A stretch of DNA of 37,690 bases from Actinomycetota bacterium (lineage in GTDB: Bacteria > Actinomycetota > Geothermincolia > Geothermincolales > RBG-13-55-18), in the NCBI GenBank assembly GCA_016931915.1, contig JAFGDU010000015.1:1-37690 (forward strand), given 5' to 3'. Below are positions 25,306 through 33,574 of this stretch, in pieces. The translations under genes and the position numbers were made by a program. The notes beneath the pieces were generated by a model, which worked only from the letters and a program-made list of their open reading frames with translations, did no database searches and was not told the DNA's origin. Within the stretch, counting starts at the first letter, position 1, and each line of letters begins with the position of its first letter.

Positions 25306-27957
25306 TTGAGGAGCGAGCAGATACGGGCCAGTTTCCTGGAATTCTTCCAGGGTAGGGATCACCGCCTGGTCAAGAGCTCATCCCTTATACCGGATGATCC
25401 GACCTTGCTGGTAACCAACGCGGGAATGGTCCAGTTCAAACCGTACTTCCTGGGGAGCGAGAAGCCCGAGTTCAGCCGGGCTACCACCTGCCAGAAGTGT
25501 GTGCGCACCACGGATATCGAGAAGGTCGGCCACACGGCCCGCCATCTCACTTTCTTCGAGATGCTCGGCAATTTCAGTTTCGGAGACTACTACAAGCAGG
25601 AGGCGATTCCCTGGGGATGGGAGTTCCTCACCGTGGAGATGGGCCTGGACGGAGAAAGGATGTACTGCTCCGTTTTCGAGGACGACGATGAGGCCTACGA
25701 TATCTGGAGAGATATAGTGGGCATCCCCGGCGAGCGCCTGGTACGTCTGGGTGCGGAGGATAACTTCTGGGACATGGGGACCACCGGGCCCTGCGGGCCA
25801 TGTTCCGAGATACTCTACGATCAGGGCGAGGAATTCGGATGCGGAGAACCAGGCTGCAAGCCGGGTTGTGATTGCGATCGTTACCTCGAGCTCTGGAACC
25901 TCGTTTTCATGCAGTATCATCGCGACGAGCACGGAGAGCTGCACCCACTGCCGTCGAAGAACATAGATACCGGCTTGGGATTGGAGAGGCTGGCCTCGGT
26001 GTTGCAGGGTGTATCCAACAACTTCGAGACGGACACCATGGCAGCCGTGCTGCATGCCACCTCCGATCTCTGTGGTGTGAAATACGGGAGTGGAGAGGAG
26101 AGCGATATCTCCCTCAAGATAGTCGCGGACCACGCGCGCGCCGTTACCTTTCTGGTGGGTGACGGCGTGCTGCCCTCCAACGAAGATCGCGGATATATCC
26201 TCAGGCGGCTGGTGCGGAGAGCGGTTAGACATGGCCGCCTTCTGGGTATCACCGATATCTTTCTGCCGCGCATGGTCGGCGTTGTTACGGAGATCATGGG
26301 AGAGGCATACCCCGAGCTCAAGCAGAACAACGCGTTTATAGATTCCATCGTGCGCAGTGAGGAGGAACGCTTCTCGCAAACCCTCCGTACCGGGCTTCTC
26401 TATCTTGAAGAGGCCGTAAACGAACTCAAGAGTGGTGGGGGAAAGGCAATACCCGGCGATGTGGTTTTCCACCTCCATGACACCCTGGGGTTCCCCCTCG
26501 AGCTGACACGCGAGCTCGCCAGGGAACGCGGCCTGGATCTCGAGGAAGAGCGGTTCGCGGAGCTCATGGAGGAGCAGAGGGAGAGGGCCAGGGCGGCCAG
26601 GGTTGAGGAGGGTTATACTTCACGCGTGCATGAGATATATGCGGAGATCCTGGACAACTACGGCGAAAGCCGTTTCAGCGGTTACGAGAGCACGAGCGAC
26701 AGGGCGACGGTGGTGTCGCTGGTCAAGGATGAGCGCGCGGTAGCCCTTGCCGTGGAAGGAGAGGAAGTAGAGATATTCCTCGACCAGACACCTTTCTATG
26801 GCGAGATGGGCGGACAGGTGGGCGATACCGGCCGCATATCCTCTTCCACGGCGGAGGCGGAGGTGATAGAGACATTCCACCCCGCCAAGGGCCTTACATC
26901 CCACCGCTGTCGCATCACACGCGGAGAGATAAGGACATCCGATAACGTCGACGCCAGCGTGGACACGGAGAGGCGCAACGCCATCCGGCGCAACCATACC
27001 GCCACCCATATCGTGCATTGGGCTTTACGGCAGGTGCTTGGTGACCATGCGAAACAGGCAGGTTCCCTCGTGGACCCGAGGCGGTTGCGCTTTGACTTCA
27101 CCCACTTCCAGCCCCTTACAAAGGAGGAACTGGCAAGGGTCGAGGAGCTCTCCAACCGCAAGGTCATCGAGGATCTGCCGGTGCGTGCTTACGTAACCAC
27201 CTACGAGTATGCGACGAGCATAAACGCCGTCGCCCTCTTTGGTGAGAAGTACGAGGATTACGTACGCGTGGTGGAAGTAGACGAGATTAGCAGGGAACTG
27301 TGCGGTGGCACGCACGTCGGCAGGACCGGTGAGATCGGACTGCTGGTCATCGCGGGTGAGGTTGGAATCGGCGCCAATATGCGCAGGGTCGAGGCCTTCA
27401 CCGGCATGGAAGCTTACCGATATTTTCACTCTCGCCGGGAGATGCTGGAGGAAATAGCTGCGAGCCTGAAAGCGGAGGTGAGCAAGCTTCCCGAACGTGT
27501 CGATAAAGTGTTGCATCGGGTCAGGGAACTGGAGTCAGAGTTGAGGAAGAAGGGCAGGGAGGAGACCGCGTCTCTTATCGACGGGGGGATCCGCTGGAAC
27601 GAGAGCGAGGCGCCCGGAGGGATAAAGATCCTCACCGCAGCCGTGGACAACCTCACTGCACAGGACCTGAGAGAACTTGCGGAGCGTACCCTGGCCAGAT
27701 ATGCGGCGGGTGCGGTCGGGATAGCCACCGTAAATGATGGTAAGGCCAACATGGTGGTTGCATTGTCGAGGGAACTGGTAGATGCGGGCTTGGATGCAGT
27801 GGAACTGATAAGAAAGGCCGGACGTCTCTTAGGCGGAGGTGGAGGAGGTCGACCGGACATGGCGGTCGGTGGTGGGTCAGAGACCTCTCATGTCGACGAT
27901 GCGCTTGCGGTCATGGCGGAAGAAGTAATGGCGGTGTTGAAAGAAGGCCATGCGTAG
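25306..27957 (+). CDS. alaS: Alanyl-tRNA synthetase
   Basis: Full-length AlaRS of 883 residues. The catalytic core shows TTCQKCVRTTDIEKVG and TFFEMLGNFSFGDYYK; GTTGPCGPCSEILYD follows, with a Cys-rich insertion (CGEPGCKPGCDCD) near 185-195. The editing domain carries HTATHIVH near residue 563 and CGGTHVG near 665; the C-Ala domain ends with GRLLGGGGGGRPDMAVGGG. The start is TTG 25306 behind GGGAGG at 25293-25298. Its stop overlaps the ruvX start by eight bases. alaS-ruvX-mltG is a conserved Gram-positive order. Confidence 0.96.
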   Translation: MRSEQIRASFLEFFQGRDHRLVKSSSLIPDDPTLLVTNAGMVQFKPYFLGSEKPEFSRATTCQKCVRTTDIEKVGHTARHLTFFEMLGNFSFGDYYKQEAIPWGWEFLTVEMGLDGERMYCSVFEDDDEAYDIWRDIVGIPGERLVRLGAEDNFWDMGTTGPCGPCSEILYDQGEEFGCGEPGCKPGCDCDRYLELWNLVFMQYHRDEHGELHPLPSKNIDTGLGLERLASVLQGVSNNFETDTMAAVLHATSDLCGVKYGSGEESDISLKIVADHARAVTFLVGDGVLPSNEDRGYILRRLVRRAVRHGRLLGITDIFLPRMVGVVTEIMGEAYPELKQNNAFIDSIVRSEEERFSQTLRTGLLYLEEAVNELKSGGGKAIPGDVVFHLHDTLGFPLELTRELARERGLDLEEERFAELMEEQRERARAARVEEGYTSRVHEIYAEILDNYGESRFSGYESTSDRATVVSLVKDERAVALAVEGEEVEIFLDQTPFYGEMGGQVGDTGRISSSTAEAEVIETFHPAKGLTSHRCRITRGEIRTSDNVDASVDTERRNAIRRNHTATHIVHWALRQVLGDHAKQAGSLVDPRRLRFDFTHFQPLTKEELARVEELSNRKVIEDLPVRAYVTTYEYATSINAVALFGEKYEDYVRVVEVDEISRELCGGTHVGRTGEIGLLVIAGEVGIGANMRRVEAFTGMEAYRYFHSRREMLEEIAASLKAEVSKLPERVDKVLHRVRELESELRKKGREETASLIDGGIRWNESEAPGGIKILTAAVDNLTAQDLRELAERTLARYAAGAVGIATVNDGKANMVVALSRELVDAGLDAVELIRKAGRLLGGGGGGRPDMAVGGGSETSHVDDALAVMAEEVMAVLKEGHA

Positions 27958-28384
27958 CCTGGGCCTGGACATAGGAAACCGCCGTATAGGAGTTGCCATC
28001 TCGGACCCCCTGGGATTAAACGCTACCCCCCTCGAGGTTCTTAACGACATGGACGCCGCCGCTTTGCGCGCTTACGTGGAGGAGAAGGTGCAGCAGGGCG
28101 TGAAAGCGGTGGTGATCGGGCTTCCCCTCACCATGGGGGGGCGGGAGGGGGAACAGGCGAGGATTACGCGGGAGTACGCCCGGTCCATCCAGGACATCGG
28201 GGAGGTCCGGGTGGTGCTCTGGGACGAACGGCTTTCTACCGTGGAGGCCAAAAGAAGACTGCGGGAGGCGGGCCGCTCTCTGCGGGGGAGGAAGGTCGAT
28301 GCCGAGGCCGCGGCGGTGATCCTCCAGGCTTTTCTCGAGCATCACGCGCACGATAATGCTGGAGAGGAACGGGATGGTTGTTGA
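27950..28384 (+). CDS. ruvX: Putative pre-16S rRNA nuclease RuvX (YqgF)
   Basis: YqgF has an RNase H-like fold and processes the 16S rRNA 5' end. In 144 residues: LGLDIGNRRIGVAISDPLG with the first catalytic Asp, VIGLPLTMGGREGEQA, LWDERLSTVEAKRRL with the Glu, and VDAEAAAVILQAFLE with the last Asp. The start overlaps alaS by eight bases and the end overlaps mltG by eleven, so translation is coupled through all three genes. Confidence 0.93.
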   Translation: MRSLGLDIGNRRIGVAISDPLGLNATPLEVLNDMDAAALRAYVEEKVQQGVKAVVIGLPLTMGGREGEQARITREYARSIQDIGEVRVVLWDERLSTVEAKRRLREAGRSLRGRKVDAEAAAVILQAFLEHHAHDNAGEERDGC

Positions 28385-29399
28385 GATGAAGGATGGCGGT
28401 AAGGACCGGAGAAAATGGCTTATCCTGGGACTGGTGTGCGGCCTTGTCGTCATCACCGTCCTTTTCGTCGCCCTTTTCGTACATTATTTCTACCCCACCC
28501 GTGGCGATGAACCCGTGCAAGTGTTCATAGGGGAGGGTGAGTCCGCGTCCCAGATAGCCGACAAGCTTCATCAGAACGGGGTGATCACTTCCGCTACCAT
28601 CTTTCGCTTCCTCTCCTGGTTGCAGGGGAAGCAGGGGGATTTCAAGCCCGGCAGTTATATCTTCTACACCGGCATGCATTACGGGGAAGTCTTCGCCATG
28701 CTGGAGGAAGGCCCGAATTACCGCGTTCGTCTGACCATACCGGAAGGCTTGACGGTGGAGCAGACGGCGGCAAAAGTCTCACAGAACATGGCCGTTACGG
28801 AGGAAGATTTTCTTGCAGCAGCTGCGAGCGGGGATTACGAGGTAGATCTCATAACGCCGGAAAACCAAGGCAACCTGGAAGGATTTCTCTTCCCCAAGAC
28901 GTACGAACTCGAGGCATACGGGCCGGCGAGGGAGATCGTAGAGATGCTCCTGGCTCAATTCGAGGCCGAGACAGCGAACCTGGATTGGGCGAAGGCCGGC
29001 GAACTGGGCGTCACGCCCTACGGGGCGGTGATAGTAGCTTCCCTCATCGAGCGTGAAGCCGTCCTGGCCGAAGAAAGACCGCTGGTGGCGGCGGTCATCT
29101 ACAATCGTCTGCGCCAGGATATGCTCCTGCAGATAGACGCCACCGTTCAATACGCGCTCCCGGAATGGAAGGAGGCGCTCACCTACGATGACCTGGAAAC
29201 CCCATCGCCGTACAATACCTACCTGCATAAAGGGCTCCCGCCTTCCCCCATATGCAGTCCGGGGCTGGCGAGTATCGAGGCCGCATTGTCACCGGCAGAC
29301 GTCGATTATCTCTACTATGTGGCAACGGGAGATGGTGGACACTTCTTCACCTCGGATTACGAGGAGTTCCTGCGCGTTAAAGAGGACGTACAGAACTAG
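28374..29399 (+). CDS. mltG: Endolytic murein transglycosylase MltG (YceG-like)
   Basis: MltG cleaves nascent glycan strands at the membrane and sets their length. The 341-residue product has one N-terminal helix (~14-36), a LysM-like subdomain (VFIGEGESASQIADKL), and the catalytic domain with VASLIEREA (catalytic Glu), LQIDATVQYAL, SPYNTYLHKGLPPSPICSPG and YYVATGDGGHFF. The frame runs back to ATG 28356, but ATG 28374 has GGAGAGGA at 28361-28368 with five-base spacing. It is the last gene of the alaS-ruvX-mltG unit. Confidence 0.93.
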   Translation: MVVEMKDGGKDRRKWLILGLVCGLVVITVLFVALFVHYFYPTRGDEPVQVFIGEGESASQIADKLHQNGVITSATIFRFLSWLQGKQGDFKPGSYIFYTGMHYGEVFAMLEEGPNYRVRLTIPEGLTVEQTAAKVSQNMAVTEEDFLAAAASGDYEVDLITPENQGNLEGFLFPKTYELEAYGPAREIVEMLLAQFEAETANLDWAKAGELGVTPYGAVIVASLIEREAVLAEERPLVAAVIYNRLRQDMLLQIDATVQYALPEWKEALTYDDLETPSPYNTYLHKGLPPSPICSPGLASIEAALSPADVDYLYYVATGDGGHFFTSDYEEFLRVKEDVQN

Positions 29400-29712
29400 A
29401 GCCCCGCTGGTATAGCACCGCTGCAATCAAGATGGCTTTCTCCATTCGACGGGCGGCATGCACCCGAGTTCTGTCCATTGCGTTCGAGGTCTAGGAGGTA
29501 TTCTGCGCGAGTCATGGGGCGGCACCAGGTAGCCTGCACGGCATGGTTCATGTTTAATAGGAAATGGCCGAAATATCTTTTTAGGATAGACGCGGCATAG
29601 GGTTGAGGCTGCAAAAGCACGGGAATAGGCTGCGAAATCGTTCCAAACCCGAATGAAACGGCCGCTATGCGGGAATCGAAAACCGAGGTACTCGGGGGAG
29701 ATTTTTTCTGAC
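29400..29712 (+). other. 313-base spacer with no supported gene
   Basis: It holds only short frames without ribosome binding sites (for example 28 codons from ATG 29515) and no strong terminator hairpin. AT-rich TTTAAT at 29551 and ATATCTTTTTAGG further on could contain a promoter for the hydrogenase-like cluster, but no -35/-10 pair is convincing. Confidence 0.4.
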
Positions 29713-30201
29713 ATGGCTGATGAGAGCGAGGTACTTAGAGAGCGCCTGCGTGCGACTTCCGAAGCCCTGGGGGTGATGAACCTGGCCGGCCACGAGGTGA
29801 CCGGCAGATCGGCTCCCCAGCTCATGTACTTCGCCGGCAAAGACCTCGGCCTCAAGGAAGCGACCGCCTACGACAACACCGACGATATCGAGCGCGCCTT
29901 GAAGAGCGTTTTTGCGGGACGGGAAGAAGTATGGAAGGTCTCCCTGTGGAAAAACAAGGAAGACGACGACTTCTGGGTATACGAGGTAGAGACGATGTTC
30001 ATACGCCTGCTGTTCGAGCGGTGTCCCGTAAGGGACGCCTGCCTTGCGGCAGGGGTGAGAATGGGAGGCGTTGCCTGCCAGACCGTACACGGTTACGCGG
30101 CTGGCATGCTGGAGAAAATATTCGGGCGCAAGGTAGATCTCCGGACCGAGCACATGGGTCCGGGATCCTGCCTCGTGATGCTGGTGACGACACTGGAGTA
30201 G
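29713..30201 (+). CDS. V4R-like (hydrocarbon/small-molecule-binding) domain protein of the hydrogenase-like cluster
   Basis: 162 residues from ATG 29713 (GGGGGAG 11 bases upstream); the frame also runs back to an ATG at 29653 without a binding site. No membrane helix. The C-terminal part RCPVRDACLAAGVRMGGVAC, then HGYAAGMLEKIFGRKVDL and MGPGSCLVMLV has the Cys-rich, G-x-x-x-C ending seen in V4R/hydrocarbon-binding and ATC-hydrolase-like domains; four Cys are present. I do not recognise an exact family. The stop is four bases before the hydrogenase small subunit, so it is surely in that operon and may bind a ligand or act in assembly. Confidence 0.55.
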   Translation: MADESEVLRERLRATSEALGVMNLAGHEVTGRSAPQLMYFAGKDLGLKEATAYDNTDDIERALKSVFAGREEVWKVSLWKNKEDDDFWVYEVETMFIRLLFERCPVRDACLAAGVRMGGVACQTVHGYAAGMLEKIFGRKVDLRTEHMGPGSCLVMLVTTLE

Positions 30202-30205
30202 AGGT

Positions 30206-31114
30206 ATGAGGCTGGCCATAATTTCATTGAGCTCCTGCCTTGGTTGCCAGATGGTCTTTCTCAGCCTGGAGGATTACCTTCTCTCCCTGATGAGTGAGAA
30301 CAGCGTATCCTTTGCCCCCTTCATCGTTGATCAGAAAAAGCTGACGGAAGTCGATATCGTTCTCGTGGAGGGCACGGTGAGAAACGGCGAGGATTTCCGT
30401 AAAGCAAAGGAGGCACGTGAAAAAGCGGAACAACTGATCGCCCTGGGCACCTGCGCGTGCCACGGCGGGGTACAGGGTCTCGCGAACATGTTCTCGGAGA
30501 AGAAGCTCATGCGGAGGCGCTTCGGGGACGGAGCTTCGTTCGAGGGGGCGCCGCAGGGCGTCATGCGTCTGTACCCACTTGATTCCTATGTGAGGGTGGA
30601 TGCCTACCTGCCTGGTTGCCCCACACCCAGAGAACTGCTCAAATCCTTCCTCGAATTCGCCCTGTCCGGAACGCTTCCGTCGCGCCAGGGCGCAAGCGTC
30701 TGCGCGGAATGCCAGGTTTCGGGCATCCCACTCCCCCAGCCCGGCCCGCGTAGAACGACGGATGCCATACCGGTGGCGGGAAAGTGCCTTTTGGAACAGG
30801 GCTATATCTGCATGGGTCCCCTTACACGGGATGGTTGCGGGGCGAAGTGCCCGAGCGAGCTGGGTGTCCCATGCAGCGGATGCAGGGGGCCAAGCGACGC
30901 GGTGCTCATGTATCCGACACAGGACCCGAAACTCGAGAGCGTTAGGCGGCTGGTCAGGGCCACGGAACGTAATGCGCGTGATGTGCTGGGAGCGATCAGC
31001 GACCCCGCACACACATTCTATAAGTACTGTCTGGCGGAACCTATCCTGCGCCGCCGCAGGCCTGCGGGAACCTCCCCATACCTGTACCGCTTGGGAGAAA
31101 GGGAGGAGCGGTGA
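30206..31114 (+). CDS. [NiFe]-hydrogenase group 3-type small subunit
   Basis: Electron-transfer subunit of 302 residues without a Tat signal, so cytoplasmic. The proximal [4Fe-4S] site is seen at SSCLGCQ (Cys11, Cys14), GTCACHGG (Cys83) and LPGCPTP (Cys138). Eight more cysteines in the order typical of group 3 enzymes, Cys166, Cys169, Cys194, Cys202, Cys211, Cys215, Cys223 and Cys226 (within CMGPLTRDGCGAKCP and PCSGC), should hold two further clusters. All ligands look intact, unlike those of the partner large subunit. GGAGTAGAGG precedes the ATG. Confidence 0.9.
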   Translation: MRLAIISLSSCLGCQMVFLSLEDYLLSLMSENSVSFAPFIVDQKKLTEVDIVLVEGTVRNGEDFRKAKEAREKAEQLIALGTCACHGGVQGLANMFSEKKLMRRRFGDGASFEGAPQGVMRLYPLDSYVRVDAYLPGCPTPRELLKSFLEFALSGTLPSRQGASVCAECQVSGIPLPQPGPRRTTDAIPVAGKCLLEQGYICMGPLTRDGCGAKCPSELGVPCSGCRGPSDAVLMYPTQDPKLESVRRLVRATERNARDVLGAISDPAHTFYKYCLAEPILRRRRPAGTSPYLYRLGEREER

Positions 31115-31153
31115 AAGTCGATGAACCCGGGAAACGGGTAGAGCGGTGGTCGC

Positions 31154-32473
31154 ATGGCTGAGATCATAATAGATCCGGTGACGCGGATAAACGGCAATGC
31201 CCGTGTAAGGGTTGTACTGGATGAAGCCGGGAACCCGAGCAGGGCGGATTTCCTGGCCTTCGGATACCGGGGATTCGACCAGATCGCGGCGGGCGCACAT
31301 ATAGATAACCTGTTGCCTATTGTATCCAGGATCTGCGGGGGCGATTCCCTCTTCCACCAGATCGCCGCGGCGCTCGCGGTGGAAAGTGCGCTTGGCGTGG
31401 AGCCCCCGCAGGAGGCGCGCCGGCTGCGCGAACTGGCCATGTGGGGACAGCTTTTCGAACGGCATGCCGTTTCCCTGACCGTGCACAGCATGCCGGATAT
31501 GCTGTTCCCTTCATCGGATCCAGGGTTGCGCAATATCATCAGCATACATAGCGTGGACGAGGAAGTGGTCAAAAGGCTGATGACACTAAAATCCCTGGGA
31601 ACCGGCGTGCTGCGGGAAGTCGGTGGAAGGGCGGTACACCCCGTTAACTTCGTTCCCGGTGGAGCCGTCAGAGACATACCGGAGGAGAGAAGGAAAACCT
31701 TGACGGATAGGCTGAACGAGGCAAAACCACTGTTGATAGAAACGGGACGTCTGGTGAAACTGCTCTTGCGCCGGAACGAAGAAGCGGTGAATTCCCTGGG
31801 GGTCGAGAAGACGGCCTGCTTGGCTCTCAAGAACGACAGGGGCCTGACCATCACTGGTGCATCGCTGCTTGCGATCGGTCCCGAGGGAGAGGCGCTGGGT
31901 ACTCTAAGCCCCGAGGAAGCAGCAGAACGTGTTGAAGAGAGCAACGCGGACCATTCTCACGTGCGCAGCGCCAAGCTTTCGGGGGTGGGTGAGGTTCGGG
32001 TAGGGCCCCTGGCCCGCTTGAACGTAAACGGTCTTTACGGAAGCCGGCAGGCAGATGAGGAACTCGAGGAGGTCAAGGCGCAATGGGGGTTCCCGCTGCA
32101 CCGCAGCATGATCGGCCACGTGGCCAGGATCCTGGAGATGATACATGCCTGGGAGAGGATGATGGAACTACTCGGCATGCCCGCTGGAGAGAGGACGAGG
32201 TACGAACTCTCTCCCTCGTCCGGCCGGGGTGTCGGGGTGGTGGAGGCACCGGAGGGGACACTACTCTACGATCTGATTCTGGAGGAGGGACGAGTGAAAA
32301 AACTCTCCATAACAGCCCCCCTGCAGTTCAACCTGAAGGCCCTGGAGCGTTCTCTGCTGGAAAGCGCCAGGGCGGTCCTGGGTGGTGGTGCCGAAGCTGA
32401 CGCCAAGGCGGTAGCCTTTCTGGAGACAGCGATTCGCGCTTACGCGCCCTGCATCCCGTGCGGTGTGCACTGA
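31154..32473 (+). CDS. [NiFe]-hydrogenase-like large subunit with altered active site
   Basis: 439 residues of the group 3 large-subunit fold (DPVTRI start, RICGG L1, CIPCGVH end). L1 reads RICGGDSLFH: Cys61 and His68 are present, but the second, bridging Cys is Asp64. L2 reads YAPCIPCGVH: Cys433, Cys436 and His439 are present, but the canopy Asp before Pro is Ala431. The proton-gate Glu of RIEGH is Asn13 (RINGN), and the canopy Arg of EAPRG is Glu367 (EAPEG). Asp115 (HSMPD) may match the remaining canopy Asp. The protein ends at His439, so no C-terminal peptide needs removal. It may bind a modified metal site or none. H2 turnover as in standard enzymes is unlikely (inference). Confidence 0.88.
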   Translation: MAEIIIDPVTRINGNARVRVVLDEAGNPSRADFLAFGYRGFDQIAAGAHIDNLLPIVSRICGGDSLFHQIAAALAVESALGVEPPQEARRLRELAMWGQLFERHAVSLTVHSMPDMLFPSSDPGLRNIISIHSVDEEVVKRLMTLKSLGTGVLREVGGRAVHPVNFVPGGAVRDIPEERRKTLTDRLNEAKPLLIETGRLVKLLLRRNEEAVNSLGVEKTACLALKNDRGLTITGASLLAIGPEGEALGTLSPEEAAERVEESNADHSHVRSAKLSGVGEVRVGPLARLNVNGLYGSRQADEELEEVKAQWGFPLHRSMIGHVARILEMIHAWERMMELLGMPAGERTRYELSPSSGRGVGVVEAPEGTLLYDLILEEGRVKKLSITAPLQFNLKALERSLLESARAVLGGGAEADAKAVAFLETAIRAYAPCIPCGVH

Positions 32474-32502
32474 TAGACGCGCTATGTTGAGAGAGGGAAG
32501 AT

Positions 32503-32802
32503 ATGATGGTGGAAGGCCTGGAAGAGCAACAGGAGCCTTTGATAAGGATTGACCGCGAGAGGTGTATAGGCTGCGGTGAGTGCATCGATATATGCCCGCA
32601 GTCGAGGGACACCGAGTTCCCCGTGTTCGAGAGAGGCGAGGATGGTCGTCCGCAAGTCGTGAACGAAGACAGCTGCATAGGTTGCCTGAGCTGCGAGCAG
32701 GATTGCCGAGCCGATGCCATAAGGGTAGAGGTGGAAGACAGGGATGATCGCTACGGTCCACCGGACCAGAGAGCTGAGATAAAATGCAGGGCCATGTTTT
32801 AG
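32503..32802 (+). CDS. 2x[4Fe-4S] ferredoxin
   Basis: 99 residues with two CxxCxxCxxxC motifs: CIGCGECIDICP near residue 21 and CIGCLSCEQDC near 58, spaced by an acidic stretch. The first has the CP end typical of clostridial-type ferredoxins. Short N- and C-terminal extensions flank the core. GAGAGGG at 32491-32497 lies before ATG 32503; ATG 32506 is an alternative. It closes the hydrogenase-like operon and is the obvious electron partner of the small subunit. Confidence 0.9.
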   Translation: MMVEGLEEQQEPLIRIDRERCIGCGECIDICPQSRDTEFPVFERGEDGRPQVVNEDSCIGCLSCEQDCRADAIRVEVEDRDDRYGPPDQRAEIKCRAMF

Positions 32803-32980
32803 GCGGGCTTCCAGGGGAAGCATTGATAACGAGGAACAATGCGCCGGGAACATACACTGGGGCCCGGACACCGGCCTGTGCCAAGCCTCACAGTGAGGTA
32901 TCCTGGTATGAAAGGGCCCTTAATCGGAGAGGGGAGTATAAGTGGGTCAAGAAAAGGACTGAAATGACGATATCTATACC

Positions 32981-33010
32981 TTGGAGTCTCTAATTTAACT
33001 TTAGTATAAT
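32981..33010 (+). promoter_or_regulatory. Promoter of the Roadblock/PATAN cassette
   Basis: TTGGAG (32981-32986) and TATAAT (33005-33010) are separated by 18 bases in an AT-rich stretch. The start site would be near 33017, giving a leader of ~137 bases to the first Roadblock gene. Confidence 0.6.
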
Positions 33011-33110
33011 CAAGCAACAATATTAACGGGATTAAAACCCAAAAGGGTAATGTCGATAAGAGTTGTAAGCGCACAAAACAGCTTGTCGAGCATATTGTAA
33101 AGGCAATAGA

Positions 33111-33138
33111 GGGGGAAGCCCTGTTTCTCCCCTAGGGC
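33111..33138 (+). promoter_or_regulatory. Mutually exclusive hairpins next to the Roadblock-1 ribosome binding site
   Basis: GGGGGA (33111-33116) can pair with TCCCCT (33128-33133), and GCCCT (33118-33122) can pair with AGGGC (33134-33138). The arms are interleaved, so both cannot form without a strained pseudoknot. GGAGG of the ribosome binding site follows at 33140-33144. A switch between the forms could affect translation (inference). Confidence 0.35.
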
Positions 33139-33153
33139 AGGAGGTGGTGTGGA

Positions 33154-33507
33154 TTGCCCGATCTGAGAAAGGTCCTGGAGGAATTAGTGGCCACCGGCAC
33201 GGTACGTGCCGCGCTGGTAGTGGGAAGAGACGGTTTTATCATCGAGACGGCAGGCGAAGATGCCGCCCAACTCGAGGCTGTGGGGGCAATAGCCCCTAGC
33301 TCCCTGGGTGCGGCTGAGGTCATCGGGCTGGAGTTGGCGCAAGGTCCTATGGCCCAGGCGATGTTCGAGTTCGAGAAGGGCGCCATACTCATGAGCGCCG
33401 TCGGCGCAGACGCGATCCTGGTGTCCATTCTCCCCACGGGAGCTAACCTGGGGAAGGCGAGGTACGATATCAGGAAATATCTTCCTGCCATTGAGACATC
33501 CCTGTAA
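33154..33507 (+). CDS. Roadblock/LC7 domain protein 1
   Basis: 117 residues made of one Roadblock/LC7 fold (alpha-beta, longin-like): LRKVLEELVATGTVRAALVV, GRDGFIIETAG and a late GANLGKARYDIRKYL helix. Such proteins, MglB being the known case, bind and regulate small Ras-like GTPases. This copy is the least like the other two and has the AALVVGRDGF strand start common in MglB-like proteins. TTG start at 33154 with GGAGG at 33140. First gene after the promoter. Confidence 0.85.
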   Translation: MPDLRKVLEELVATGTVRAALVVGRDGFIIETAGEDAAQLEAVGAIAPSSLGAAEVIGLELAQGPMAQAMFEFEKGAILMSAVGADAILVSILPTGANLGKARYDIRKYLPAIETSL

Positions 33508-33574
33508 GCAGGACGTCTCTAAATGATCTACCCCGAAAGGGGAAGGCATCACGGTATTCTTTCAGGAGGTAAGA

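Larger units (their letters stand above)
32803..33153 (+). other. 351-base spacer with dyads between the ferredoxin and Roadblock genes
   Basis: No gene is supported. GGGCCC at 32860-32865 and again at 32914-32919 can pair around a region containing a perfect 13-base dyad, CCTCAC-A-GTGAGG (32886-32898). The second GGGCCC is followed by TTAAT, so this may end the hydrogenase-like transcript, or the dyad may be an operator. A promoter and a structured leader follow in the second half, listed separately. Confidence 0.4.

Noticed and set aside
29515..29601. Small 28-codon frame before the hydrogenase-like operon
   Set aside because: No ribosome binding site and no similarity that I can recognise; probably chance.
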